NCBI GenBank assembly: GCA_037127315.1
Contig: JBBBDQ010000229.1
Location: 624,001 to 688,000 of the forward strand
Direction: 5' to 3'
DNA: 64,000 nt
Source: Ascarosepion bandense
Lineage: Eukaryota; Mollusca; Cephalopoda; Sepiida; Sepiidae
The notes under the pieces were generated by a model, which had not been told where the DNA came from, made no database searches, and worked only from the letters and a program-made list of their open reading frames with translations. Each line of letters starts with the position of its first letter. Within the stretch, counting starts at the first letter, position 1. Below are positions 1-10,425 of this stretch, in pieces. The position numbers and the translations under genes are program-made.

Positions 1-267
1 AAAGTCTGTTGCCTAAATACACAAATTTTAAATTATATAATCCAGTAGCTCATCATAACAACATTACCTGGTAATTTAAATGCAGCCTTGTGAAAAGGCA
101 GATTGAAGTAACTAATGATAACCTAACTCGATGACAATTGACGATCAGTCTAAACAAAGTAAAATTAAACAATGTTAGAATTCATCGTAATACTCTGCTC
201 CGAAATGTATCGTAACGTAAACATGTTACGCAAATTAACAAAGATTAACAAATCTAGTTGTAAACAG
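1..267. other. AT-rich sequence, nothing recognised
   Basis: No open frame, repeat match inside the window or structural signal was seen here. Confidence 0.5.
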
Positions 268-414
268 CCGACAATTTGAAAATGATTTGTTTGAACCTTA
301 TTTCAGGCCGGTAGAAATAAATATATAATACTATTTGATTATAGACAGAATATCTACTTAAATATGAGTAACGATCAAACATAATGTTCAAACAAATCAT
401 TTTCAAATTGTCGG
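268..414. repeat. MITE-like fold-back with 29-bp perfect terminal inverted repeats
   Basis: Bases 268-296 and 386-414 are perfect reverse complements (29 bp, beginning CCGACAATTTG). They flank 89 bp of AT-rich DNA with no coding capacity. The shape is that of a small non-autonomous DNA transposon. No clean target duplication was identified, so the superfamily is unknown. Confidence 0.7.
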
Positions 415-472
415 TCGGTTATAACCAGTTTCGTTAATCTTCGGCCACCCCAGTTTTTTAAAACGAATTATA

Positions 473-1080
473 TATTTCATACTATTTTAAAGTGGATTAC
501 TGTAAATGAAAATAGAATGGTTCTTTTCTTATTATTCAGTCAGTTAAGTGCCATATACACGCTTGGGCGATCATGTCTCGAAAGAAACATGACTGACTGG
601 GCAGAAGATTATCCCGCAGTAGGTTGCCATTGGTTTCTGCGGCAGACTGGTTGCCGACCATGGCTATAGAACCCAAGCTGTCCTGCTATTTAACCCATAA
701 CTGGAAGGAAGAGACGGATTAATACCTTTCCCAAGTGTATTTGCGCGTAAGTGAATACAATTGATTCAACTGGACTTCGAACTCGGCTCTCCAGCTTCTC
801 GTTCCGAGCCGATATCCACTGTACCACAACGCACATCCTTTGTTATTATTACTTTGCAAAATTTTACAAGGCAAGGAAGCAAAGATGAACTCGGCCGAAT
901 CAACCCTAAATTTTCTTCATTTCTTCATTGATGAAACTGCAATATAGGTAATTATGAAATATTTATAAATTCGTTTGATGCACATGTTATTGTGCAGCAT
1001 TAACAAAAAGAACCATTCTATTTTCTATTTTCATTTACAATTTTCACTTGGTAATAAATATTAATAAATAGTATGAAATA
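473..1080. repeat. Palindromic element split by a SINE
   Basis: The left arm at 473-527 reappears in reverse complement at 1005-1080, with small indels. Both arms contain the motif ATAGAATGGTTCTTTT or its complement. A complete SINE-A copy (535-839) lies between them. The simplest reading is an older palindromic MITE into which the SINE inserted. Confidence 0.55.
535..839 (-). mobile_element. SINE-A (tRNA-derived SINE), near full length
   Basis: Read on the minus strand, the element starts with GGATGTGCGTTGTGGTACAG. This includes an A-box-like tRNA segment, followed by a B-box-like GAGTTCGAA segment. A conserved centre carries GGCAACCAGTCT..CCGCAG, and the element ends CACTTAACTGACTGA. About ten copies occur in this window, which is what defines the family. 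Transcription by RNA polymerase III is inferred from the boxes. It has no coding capacity. Confidence 0.85.
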
Positions 1081-1120
1081 CATAATATTTTTAAAGCTCT
1101 GTGGTTGTCGGTAGTATAGA

Positions 1121-1124
1121 TACG

Positions 1125-1174
<50 letters not shown>

Positions 1175-1199
1175 CGAAAAGGACGTGAACAGTGAAAAG

Positions 1200-1263
<64 letters not shown>

Positions 1264-1264
1264 C
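1121..1264. repeat. (GATA)n microsatellite in two blocks
   Basis: Two nearly pure GATA tracts (about 1123-1173 and 1200-1263) are separated by 25 bp of non-repeat sequence. The IYLS-type reading frame on the minus strand is only a translation of this repeat. Confidence 0.95.
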
Positions 1265-1424
1265 TAGTCTTAACTCAGAATCTGAAGATTGTGTTGTGCT
1301 AGAAAACACCGAGTTGTGCTACCGGTGAGGAAAATTATATATATATTTGTTTACGTGTAGTGTATATCTCTGTTATATTGCATCAAGCACTATTATATAA
1401 ACTGTAGAATTAAATGTGCAATAT

Positions 1425-1427
<3 letters not shown>

Positions 1428-1468
<41 letters not shown>

Positions 1469-1480
1469 TGTATGTGTATT

Positions 1481-1528
<48 letters not shown>
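1428..1528. repeat. (TA)n microsatellite pair with TG-rich centre
   Basis: Pure TA tracts at 1428-1465 and 1490-1528 are joined by a short TG-rich spacer. Confidence 0.95.
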
Positions 1529-1531
<3 letters not shown>

Positions 1532-1823
1532 TGTTTGAATCGAGAGGTATTGAAGTGTTGCTATGGTAACGAACCTAACGTAATCAGTGGAAACAGTTTG
1601 TCATACACTAATTAACTCTGTAGAGCATGCTCACAAAATTATGAGATTTTTGTTCACATCCCATGCTTACCAAAGTGCATGCAAGTGAATATGAAAAGTG
1701 TGGTCGTCTCACCAAACAACGGAGATTATTTCAGTGACAGTGGCTTGTGCATCACATTTTAGCCAAGTATCACGTTCCTCGTATTCGACAACCACCATAA
1801 CTTTCGAGATTACGCCTCCTTAA

Positions 1824-2465
1824 GTTTTTTTTAATCATTTCACCCCAAGCACAGCGGTACCGCCACTGATGCACAAAGGGCTACATAAGACTAGGCAGGA
1901 GGAGAGTGAAAAGAAAGAAGAACCAGTGGGTGTCAGAGAAAGGGCAAGAGAAGGATGGGAACACACATGTGAAGTCAGTTGCTAAGAGAGAAAGAAAGGA
2001 AAAGGACATGATACATGCGGTGATGTAGAAAAGACTGGAATCAAGTAGGTAAGAGATGGGAATTGACATTGTATTTAAATTCCTGGAAGTTGTAGGCGTC
2101 AAGAAAACAAGTATACGCAAGGCGGGAAGTGCGAGAAAAGAAGCTGTTAGAGTAGAACTGTGAGCTGCATTTGGTTGATCTAACTGTAAATGGTTGGGAC
2201 TTTGTGGCCAGTCTGGTTGCACGAGTAAATTCTTGTGGCGGGGGCATTAGTGACTTAAGTTCGTCGGAGCAGGAGCCATGAAACTATTTGTGGAATAGAC
2301 AGAGGGAAGTCACACCCCGCTGGTGAGAAAGTAGCTGGTCTCGAGCTACTAGGTCGGGACCTATCGCATTACAGATTCTCCTTTGGAGCCTCTCAAGAAC
2401 ACTGAGATGAACATCATGGGCCCCTGATCATATATGACAGCAGTATTCTCGGCACGGATGCTCCT
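1824..2465 (-). pseudogene. LINE-B fragment: 3' end of a CR1/Jockey-like retrotransposon
   Basis: The minus strand reads from an internal RT-proximal part toward a 3' end with an A-tail (T-run at 1825-1832). The terminal motif GGGGTGAAATGATTAAAA is shared by all LINE-B copies. The frame at 2041-2247 encodes the C-terminal motifs EFTRATRLAT, FYSNSFFSRTSRL and NFQEFKYNVNSHLL, matching the better copy at 62.0-62.9 kb. It is 5'-truncated and frameshifted. Confidence 0.8.
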
Positions 2466-3284
2466 TTCTAAAAATCTCAAGGAAATTTCACAGAGATATT
2501 ATAAGACTGGTTGTTTAAGTTATGAACATAAGTACCGTTCATTCGCCGTCAGTTATTACTTATCCATACTTCTTCTTTTCAAGACGAAATCTAAGATGAA
2601 GTTCTAGTAATGCTTACGCCAATGGAAACGACGCTCAATAAAATATGTGGATTCATAATTCGACATCTTCTAATGAGATTGTTGCGTTGAAAGTTTAGTA
2701 GAACGTCTGCCCGTAGGAACGGTCGCCGTAAAGTGGGTTGTAAAGCGTAGCGTTGAGTCGTACGCATTGCCGCTCTGAAGGACTTCTCTATCCGTGCATT
2801 ATTGAACCATGTCTCACAAGTAATTAAACCTGTCAACTAAATATGTTTTACTGTTTTTTTCTTACAGTCTCATTAACCAGAACTATGAGCGCTATGCAAT
2901 ATTTAAAACAGATATTAAATACAGAATTTCTATTAGTTTTAGTTTTTTTATAACGCTAATCTCGGTAATTTTGAGTTAAAACTCGTGTACATTAGATGAA
3001 ATTAGATATATTGATTTGAAATCAAATAGAGATCAAATTAAGTGCGGAATCCGACAGAATTCTAAAACAAAAATAAATAGGAAACGTTTATCGAAAAAGC
3101 ATGTTTCACAGCTATTGTTTTTTTATTCTCTAATGAAGATTTAATAACATGAAACATGTCATTTTGGTAAATCATACCCATTTGTTTTTGACGAATCGAA
3201 GTTAGCAGTAAATAAGACAGTATTATTGGTGAAATTTTATTGATTTCACGATTGAATCATGTTATTTAAGTTGTGGTAATCATG
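2466..3284. other. Unassigned stretch with one GC-richer open frame
   Basis: No known family was recognised. A minus-strand frame at 2591-2836 (81 aa, rich in Arg and Leu, start MTGLITCETWF) sits in a locally GC-richer patch in AT-rich surroundings. It has no recognisable domain. It may be an unrecognised element fragment. I do not call it a gene. Confidence 0.3.
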
Positions 3285-3660
3285 GGCTGAATTGTATGCT
3301 GTGGGTGTAGAAGACTTCTAGTTCCAACAAGATGACGCCACATGCCACACAGCCAATGTAACAATAGCTTCATTGGATGAAAAGTTCCAAGGTTGCAATA
3401 TCTCTCTAAACACTGATGTCAGTTGGCCACTAAAATCGTGCAACTTCACTTTTTTAGATTTTCTTTTGGGGATATCTTAAAAGTAAAGTCAATGGCAACA
3501 AGTCAACAGCTGAAGGATGTGATAATAAGGCATATTGGAGAAATCGGGGAGCAAATATACAGAGACGTCATCAAAAGATTTTGACTATAAAATAAACGTG
3601 TGCTGCTGAATACTTGGCGTACATTTGGGAGATATTCACACATAATTGTCATTAGTCAAA
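3285..3660 (+). pseudogene. Tc1/mariner transposase relic, DD41D-like spacing
   Basis: The plus-strand translation from 3322 reads FQQDDATCHTANVTIASL, then DVSWPLKSCNFTFLDFLLG. This matches the second and third catalytic blocks of mariner-type DDE/D transposases. Forty-one residues separate the QQD aspartate from the final LD aspartate, the spacing of the DD41D (rosa-like) group. A downstream IIRHIGEIGEQIY..VIKRF segment resembles the usual C-terminus. The first catalytic region and the terminal repeats were not found, and a stop interrupts the frame. Confidence 0.7.
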
Positions 3661-3671
3661 TAACATGACCA

Positions 3672-3880
3672 AAAGAGATATGACTGAGTGGCCAGAAGAT
3701 CATCCCGGAGTAGATTGCCATTGCTTTCTGCGGTAGACTGGTTGCCAGCCAAGGCTTTATAAAACCTAATCTATCTTATTATTTTACCCATAACTGGAGG
3801 GAATAGACGGACTGATACCTTTCTCAAGGGTATCTCTGCATAAGTGAATGCAATGTATCTCTGCATAAGTGAATACATTA
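3672..3880 (-). mobile_element. SINE-A, head-less copy
   Basis: It holds the conserved SINE-A centre (GCAATGGCAATCTACTC and its neighbours on the minus strand) and the GGTATCAGTCCGTCTA segment, but the tRNA-like head is missing. A 25-bp piece (TATCTCTGCATAAGTGAAT) is duplicated near its right edge at about 3829-3878. Confidence 0.75.
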
Positions 3881-4043
3881 CTAAAGAGAGAGTGAGTGAT
3901 TAAGGGTCCATAATTTTATTTGTGACGCTACACGTGTTTCGAGTCTAAAGTTAACTCTCTTCAGGCGAATAGACTTGTGATGTCATATCTCGAGATCCGT
4001 TTGCTTTTCTGCAAACTATATATATATAATTGGTTAGATTTTT

Positions 4044-4170
4044 GTCAAAATTAAATTAGACCAGTATTCAGTTTTATTAAATGAATGTTCAATACATTTA
4101 TATTGTATAATTTTTTAATTTAGAAATGAGTTCCTCCGCAACGTAGTATCTTCAGGCAATTTATAACTTG
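4044..4170 (+). repeat. Dispersed repeat, partner of the copy at 16.08-16.24 kb
   Basis: The motifs AAATTAGACCAGTA, GTTCAATACA and TCTTCAGGC occur in the same order as in the reverse complement of about 16083-16240. The two are diverged copies of one palindromic, probably non-autonomous element family. Confidence 0.6.
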
Positions 4171-4664
4171 TTTTCCGTTGTTCAAACGTACAAACAGGGA
4201 TATTTTATGTACAATCGTGTATTTGGGTATCACTTCTTCTTTTAAACAATTTTCACTCAAACAACTGGCAAGGTACTTCGATTAAGCTTCTTATTTAATT
4301 TTCTTGTGCTCGTTATAAGTGTTTTTCTGGACATAAATTATGTAAAAATTGTCAAAATGTCCTGCATAGCCGAATATTTGAGTGCTTTCGGATATTCTAT
4401 TAGTTATTATCAAGGATGTTTTATATTTTATTTTTAACTGAATGTGTAGTGTTATATACGTTTCTAGAGTAATGGATTTTTAAAAAATTTCCAAACATTG
4501 TCAGCCCATTGTAGCTGTTTTAAGACTTAAGGTCATTGAGTGTTTTTTTAAATTTTTTCTATTATCAGTGCTTTTTTAGGATGATGTTGCAGATGGAATT
4601 TTTCGTATGCGCTTAAATAATTACTTATTAAACTATGGTTTAACCTGAAAAAAATCGCCCTTGC
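4171..4664. other. AT-rich sequence, nothing recognised
   Basis: No repeat partner or coding signal was seen in this interval. Confidence 0.4.
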
Positions 4665-4810
4665 TATTATTATTATTATTATTATTATTATTTAGATAGT
4701 TCTTATTTTTTTTTAAATGTGTGTGTGTGTGTATGTGTATGTGGGGGCGGGAAGTAGGGATACTTTCATCTGGGAGATCAATTTCTCATTATTTTTATTA
4801 TTATCATTAT
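4665..4810. repeat. (ATT)n and (GT)n tract at the edge of the Dong-like cluster
   Basis: A pure ATT tract (4665-4693) is followed by a short GT stretch and a degenerate TTATTATT tract (4787-4805). The first LINE-D piece begins directly after it. Confidence 0.8.
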
Positions 4811-5121
4811 TTTTCATTTTCACCATAATTCTATTTTTGCTATGGTTACACAACCTACCAAGTCTGCGAAAAGATCCAAGGCACGTCGTGGTGTGTTGTT
4901 ATGGCTATATTTCATGTTTTTTTCTATCTCCCATAACAATACTAGCTTTACATAGACAATGTTTTCATTAGTATGTGGGCTGTAATTAACAAGGCAATTG
5001 TTTGTATATCTGATAAACTGGGGTTTCCAGGGATTTTTTCACTGTGTTGTTTTGTTCCCCTTTTTAATCATTACAAATGCACCTACTAACACTGGAAATA
5101 TTCTTGCTTTCAGTTTCCATT
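4811..5121 (-). mobile_element. LINE-D (Dong/R4-like) 3' fragment, piece 1
   Basis: This is the 3' part of the same element that encodes the endonuclease at 5.6-6.1 and 41.9-43.5 kb, in minus orientation. It is bounded by (ATT)n at both ends (4787-4810 and 5122-5136). The 5' truncation falls in the codons for the MWKLKT motif, the same place as in pieces 3 and 4. It has no open frame. Confidence 0.8.
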
Positions 5122-5136
5122 CATTATTATTATTAT

Positions 5137-6159
5137 GTCATTTTTCATCATATTTCGATTTCTGCTTTGGTCTCACTACCAACCAAGTCTGTGGGGAGAC
5201 CTAAGGCAGGTAGTGGCGTGTTGTTATGACTCCATTTCATGTTTTTCTATCTTCCCTATCATCCCCAGCATTACATAGATAACGTTTTCCTTAGTGTGTG
5301 GGATGTACTTAATAAGACAATTTTTTGTATATCTCTTAAGCTGGGGTTTCCAGGGATTCTTTTAATGTGTTGTTTTGTTCCATTTTTTAGCATACCAAGT
5401 GCACCTACTATCACTGGCACAACTCTTGTTTTCAATTTCCACATTTTTTCTATTTCAATTTCCAGGTCTTTATATTTTGACATTTTTTCAAATTCCTTGA
5501 TTGCTATGTTACAATCCGCTGGACAAGCCATGTCAATTAATAGACAAGTTTTCTCCTTCTGGTTTTTAACAATAATGTCTGGCCTGTTTGCTTCAATTTT
5601 TCTGTCTGTGTAGATGGTGTAATCTCATAGAATGGTTACATCTTCTATTTCTGTAACCGGTGCTGGATGATGTTCATACCAGTGTTTGTTTACAGCTTTT
5701 CCATAATGTTTGCACATTGCCCAATGTAAATATTGCCCAACTCTATCATGGCGATTTTTATATTCGTTTGGGGCAAGCACAGAACAGCCTGAGATTAGGT
5801 GGTCTATTGTTTCTTGGTGTTTATCACAAAACCTGCATTTTGGATCCATATTATTATGCATAATATTTGCCTGAAAGTTTCTCGTGAAAAGACTTTGGTC
5901 TTGTGCTGCAAGTATAAATCCTTCAGTTTCAGACTTTAATCCAGATGCACGTAACCATCGATGAGTATTAACTTTGTCAACATTGGATTTATTGGCACGT
6001 ACTGGATATTGGCCATGCAGAGGTTTGTCTTGCCAGCGCTGTTTCATCTTTTCAAGAGCTTTATCTTTGGCTTTCATTTTCATATTTTTTGCCGCAATAG
6101 TTGATTCTTGGCTACTGTTTTGCTTTTCTACAGAATCTACTAACTGTAAATCTTGGTTG

Positions 6160-6162
<3 letters not shown>
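5137..6162 (-). pseudogene. LINE-D piece 2: R4/Dong-like retrotransposon C-terminal region with restriction-like endonuclease
   Basis: The minus-strand frame at 5625-6083 begins in the region between RT and endonuclease. It contains the zinc-finger-like block CRFCDKHQETIDHLISGC (C-X2-C-X8-H-X4-C), which precedes the endonuclease in R2/R4-type elements, and it ends in VTEIEDVTIL. A frameshift or stop near 5625 separates it from the next frame, 5271-5531. That frame carries MACPADCNI and the terminal block KYKDLEIEIEKMWKLKT..GALGM. The copy is 5'-truncated at (ATT)n (6164-6200) and its 3' end abuts (ATT)n (5122-5136). The Dong/R4 assignment rests on these motifs. Confidence 0.85.

Positions 6163-6163
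<1 letters not shown>

Positions 6164-6200
<37 letters not shown>
6164..6200. repeat. (ATT)n tract between LINE-D pieces 2 and 3
   Basis: A pure trinucleotide tract separates two element pieces in the same orientation. Confidence 0.95.
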
Positions 6201-6487
6201 TCATTTTTCATCATAATTCAATTTCTGCTATGGTCACACTACCTAGCAAGTCTGCGGAAAGTCACAAGGCAGATCGTGGTGCGTTGTTATGGCTATATTT
6301 CATGTTTTTTTCTATCTCCCATAACAATACAAGCTTTATATAGACAATGTTCTCATTAGTATGTGGGCTGTAATTAAAAGGCAATTTTTTGTATATGTTT
6401 ATATGTATTGTATATGTTTTGTTACCCTTTTTAATCATTACAAATGCACCTACTATCACTGGAAATATTCTTGTTTTCAGCTTCCAT

Positions 6488-6488
<1 letters not shown>
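6201..6488 (-). mobile_element. LINE-D 3' fragment, piece 3
   Basis: About 288 bp with the same 3' end and the same 5' breakpoint as pieces 1 and 4. It is flanked by (ATT)n on both sides. It differs from piece 1 by scattered substitutions and one gap in the middle. Confidence 0.8.

Positions 6489-6542
<54 letters not shown>
6489..6542. repeat. (ATT)n tract between LINE-D pieces 3 and 4
   Basis: About 18 uninterrupted ATT units. Confidence 0.95.
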
Positions 6543-6543
<1 letters not shown>

Positions 6544-6870
6544 TCTTTTTTCATGATAATTCTATTTCTGCTATGGTCACACTACCTACCAAGTCTGCGG
6601 AAAGAAACAAGGCAAGTCGTTGTGTTTTTTATGGCTACATTTCATTTTTTTTTTTTTTATCTTCCCTAATATCTCTAGCGTTACATAGACAAAGTTCTTC
6701 TTAGTGGGCTATACTTAAGAAGACAATTTATGTATATCTCTTAAGCTGGTGTTTCTGGGGATTCGTTCAATGTGTTGTTTTGTTCCATTTTTTATCATTC
6801 CGAGTGCACATACTATCATTGGTATTAGTTTTGTTTTCCGTTTCCATTTATTATTATTGTTGTTGTTGTT
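6544..6870 (-). mobile_element. LINE-D 3' fragment, piece 4, with ATT/GTT edge
   Basis: The fourth head-to-tail piece runs to about 6848, ends at the same 5' breakpoint, and is followed by a short (ATT)(GTT)n tract at 6849-6870. Confidence 0.75.
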
Positions 6871-6885
6871 AATATAAATTGATTT

Positions 6886-6990
6886 TTTAAATATTTTTAA
6901 TCAATTCACCCCAAGCTCGGCGAATATACCACTACGACGCAAGAGGCTACTTGAGAATGAAAAGTGAATGAGAAGACTTGAGAAAAAACA
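6886..6990 (-). mobile_element. LINE-B 3' terminal fragment
   Basis: The minus strand ends in the LINE-B terminal motif (TTAATCAATTCACCCCAAGC on plus) and covers only the last 100 bp or so of the element. Confidence 0.65.
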
Positions 6991-7104
6991 GGAAAACGAA
7001 TCTTAAAAACAGGAAACAAGCAATAAACTTCTAAATTTGTTGAAAAGATCAAGTAGGAGTTTGAAGCAGACGATCATGTAAAATAAGATTCTTATTTTTA
7101 TGCA

Positions 7105-7200
7105 TAATTTGAAATATTTTAACCCTAGCTAGGCAATAAATCCACAAGGGCTACAGAGAGTGAGTAAATATGAGAAAAACAACATTACTAAAGAAAGAGT

Positions 7201-7252
<52 letters not shown>

Positions 7253-7455
7253 AGAATTATGAAAACCGTCCTTGATGATTGACATTGCATTCAAAACATT
7301 TGAAGATTAAAGTTGATTGAAAACAAGAAGGCGGACGATAGTTCTACAAGAAAGAAGTTCGAAAGAAGAAAGAATTCAGAGAGATCTAACAAATTTAGCT
7401 GTAAAATCATGAGACCTAGCTGCCACTCTAGTACTACGCTTAACTTTATGAAGTC
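7105..7455 (-). mobile_element. Strongly diverged LINE-B copy with (GA)n insertion
   Basis: The order of LINE-B landmarks is kept: the CACAAGGGCTACA tail region, the TTGACATTGCATT segment (end of the reading frame), then the TTTAGCTGTAAAATCATGAG segment. Identity is low. A (GA)n tract at 7201-7246 lies inside. Confidence 0.55.
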
Positions 7456-7487
7456 TAGATATCAAAGAGAAAATCGTATTAAAACAA

Positions 7488-8118
7488 TTTTTTTTTATAA
7501 GCGTTTCACCCCGAGCAAGGCATGTCACTGCCACTACTGCGCAGGGGGCTACGTAGAGTGGAGAAAGGACGATTAAATATAGGAAATGTCAGAGGGTGGG
7601 TGATAGGCGGGTAAGGATACCGAGAATGAGGGTTGGGTAGATGAGAGTGTTCTGAGAATAATTAGGAGTTAGTGTGATAGGAGGTGTCTATTGACCCGAC
7701 ATTTAAACACCTGGAGATTGTAACTGTCGGGAAAGCAGAGTTGTGGAAGGGAGTTCCACAGGCGGGAATCGCGAGAAAAGAAGCTGTTGGAGTAGAATTT
7801 ACGGTTACATCTTATTAGTTTAACTGTAAAAGGGTGGGACCTAGTTGCTAATCTAGTATCTCGTGTAAATTCGTGCTTAGGCGGCACCAGTGATCTAAGC
7901 TCATCGGATCAGTAGCCATGAAAGTACTTGTAGAAGAGGCACAGGGAAGCCACATCACGCCGGTGAGAGAGCGGCTGCAGCCGGTCTGCCAAGTCAGTAT
8001 CAACCACGTTACAGATCCTCCTTTGTATTTTGTCAAGAAGCCCAAGGAGAGCAGCAGGGGCACCCGACCAGATATGGCAGCAATATTCAATACACGGGCG
8101 GATGGTAGATTTTTACAA
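7488..8118 (-). pseudogene. LINE-B copy, 3' part with C-terminal reading frame
   Basis: The A-tail is the T-run at 7488-7496, and the terminal GGGGTGAAACGC motif follows on minus. The frame at 7669-7887 encodes the LINE-B C-terminus (FYSNSFFSRDSRLWNSL, then FPDSYNLQVFKCRVNRHLL). Upstream parts lie in shifted frames. It is 5'-truncated near 8118. Confidence 0.85.
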
Positions 8119-8335
8119 TAAAAATTTTAAAGGAAAGACAGACGGAGGTATCGTCCCCGCAGCGGGAATGTAACTGAACCCGACTGAAATCGAGACACCA
8201 GGTTAGGACTGATAACATTGCAGACTTTTCTTTGGATTTTATGAAGTAACTTTAAATACAAAGCAGATGAAGCAGACCAGATATGACAGTAATTGTCACT
8301 ACATGGACGAATGGTCGATTTATAAATCTGTATGG
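8119..8335 (-). mobile_element. Second LINE-B segment abutting an RTE-like relic
   Basis: The TTGCAGACTTTTCTTTGGAT..ACCAGATATGACAG segment repeats, in diverged form, the part of LINE-B found at 8005-8110. It represents an additional fragment. At about 8336 it joins an unrelated RTE-like coding relic. Confidence 0.6.
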
Positions 8336-8875
8336 AATGACAGAGAGATACGAAGGCGAATTGGACGCGTTCCAGAAGCTGAGTAAAGTACTAAAACACA
8401 GGAAACTTTCACTAGAAACAAAAAAAGTACTAGATTGCTATGTGATGTCAGTCCTTCAATTCGTCAGTGAATGTTGGACAATATCATCAAAGATGAAGAA
8501 AAAACTTGAAGCAACTGATAGGTGGTTCTACAGAAGGATGTTGCGGATATCATGTACGGAGTATGAGGTGTTGAAGAGAATGGCAACGAAATGAAAATTA
8601 ATATTGAGCATCAGGAAAAGACAACTAAAGTTCCTGGGACATGCAACGAGGAAGGAGAACCTGATACTGTCAGGCCAGAGAGAGGGAAAAAAGAGACAGA
8701 GGAAAGCAGCGGGTGACATATTTGAAGGTCCTGAGCAGGTGGATGACAGAATGGGGATTGCGTGGTGTAACAAGAGAAAGCGTGCTAAAAGCCACCAGGA
8801 ATAGGGAGCCGTGGAAAACCATAATCGCATACGTCCTGAAAGGACAGGGCAAATAGAAGAACTTGGATGAACACG
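8336..8875 (+). pseudogene. RTE-like LINE C-terminal relic
   Basis: Plus-strand frames encode FQKLSKVLKHRKLSLETKK, CYVMSVLQFVSECWTIS, EATDRWFYRRMLRIS and RQLKFLGHATRKENLIL. This is the typical region after the RT domain in RTE-group retrotransposons (pattern W-[FY]-RRML-x-ISW, then RQL-x-FLGH). One stop near 8592 and a frame change split it. The 5' part is absent. Confidence 0.75.
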
Positions 8876-9027
8876 TGACTAATTTTATAGAAAATATTAT
8901 TTAATAATATTTAAAAGCTTTTATTTACACGAATAATTTTATATTTATAACACTCAAAAGTCTAATAATTTAGAACAAATGCAATGTAATATTTATCATT
9001 TACCAATTTATAAAGAAATGTACATTC

Positions 9028-9605
9028 TTTTTTAAAGATTTCACCCCAAACAATGCATCACAGCTACCGGTGTTGAAGAGGTTACAGTGAGAAAAAACAC
9101 CTAGGTACAAGAGATATTGATGAGAGATAAATTGTTGAGATTCAAGTAAATAGAAGATGGAAATTGACGTCGAATTTAAACTTAAGAATTGTAGCTATCA
9201 GGGAAGTATGAAAACAGAATGAAGTTCCACAAATGCGAATTGCGAGAAAAGAAACTAACAGAGTAGAAGAGAGTGTTATACTTAACTATTTTGTCGGTAA
9301 ACGGTTTGGACCTGGATGACAATCTTGTAGCACGCGTAAATTCATGTAGTCGAGGAACCAGGTAAAAAAAAACTTGTCAGAGCGTTTCCCATGAAAATAC
9401 TTATAGAAAAGACAGAGGGAAGCCACATCATGTCGTTGAGACAGAGACCGAAGGCTGGCTGCCAAGTCAGAACGGATTGCAGTTCCTCCTTTGGATTTTG
9501 TCGAGAACCGCAAGATGAATAGCAGGAGCACCCGACCTGTTATGTCAACGTTATTCAATGCACGGACGAATTGTAGATTTATAAATGTGCACAATAGCTT
9601 CTGAC
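9028..9605 (-). pseudogene. LINE-B copy, 3' part, diverged
   Basis: It starts at a T-run with TTTCACCCCAAACAATGC. The frame at 9286-9594 includes LRSLSQRHDVASLCLFYKYF (LINE-B SLSHRRDVASL motif). The final C-terminal part is disrupted. Confidence 0.75.
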
Positions 9606-10054
9606 ATGTAATAAGAAATTTTTTGGTTCATTAATTTATAAATATTTACTCAATTATTAAGATATGTGAAACAAATAATCAGGAAATCCATATCATTTTA
9701 TCCTTTTATAAAGTTTGAATCAATCATCAATGAATCGATGTTTTGTCAACCATTCCACTAAATAATATAGTGTAATTAAGCAATCTAATAAACGGGATCT
9801 ATTATTTTGTGATCGCTTCTGAAGAAAAAAAAGAAAATAGACAAATTCACTTTCACATGTTTAGCTCTTATATACAGTTCTAATAATTGCTTTTTAAAAC
9901 ATTAAACATTGAAAAGTGAAGGTAGTTAAAATAATAGTGGTGTCATTTAGGAAAACAATCCTTTTGATCATCCGTAATGGGTACGTTTTTTCAGGTTTGT
10001 CGAAATTATATGCTCTTTCAAGGATAAAGTGTGTTAGCAAATATTTTTGACTAG
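9606..10054. other. AT-rich sequence, nothing recognised
   Basis: No repeat partner in the window. The short frames show no family features. Confidence 0.4.
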
Positions 10055-10425
10055 CAGTATGGCCCGGAGTTGCTCGGGTGTAATGAAAGCTTTTATATAT
10101 ATATATATTATTGATTTTCTGCACTATTGTAAGAACTGCAACCTTGAAACTTCTGAATATCGTTTCTTATATATTTGTCTATGAGTGTATTAAATTTGAT
10201 TAAAATCGAACCACTCCTTCTATAATCCGATTTTTTCGATTATCGATTTTCGATATTTATCGGGGGTACCTCGGTAGAAAACCTAGCTAAGAACAATCGC
10301 TGACGCTTATAGTACAACTGTGCAAATTTTCAAGAAAATCGGTTCAGCCGTTTCGAAGTCTATAGGTAACGGACACACACACATAGACACACATACACAC
10401 AGACAAAGTTCCATTTATAAATAAG
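10055..10425 (+). repeat. Interspersed repeat of unknown class with CA-rich end
   Basis: It begins near CCCGGAGTTGCTCGGGTGTA and runs to AAAATCGGTTCAGCCGTTTC, then GGTAACGGACACACACAC. Repeats with this layout (GGTTCAGCCGTTT followed by an ACAGACA-rich end) are common in invertebrate genomes. The class cannot be settled from this single copy. Confidence 0.5.

Noticed and set aside
1091..1309. IYLS-repeat peptide
   Set aside because: It translates (GATA)n.
5239..5613. Plus-strand 124-aa frame, also seen at 41797-42117
   Set aside because: It is the antisense of the conserved LINE-D endonuclease region. Its conservation between copies reflects the element, not a second gene.
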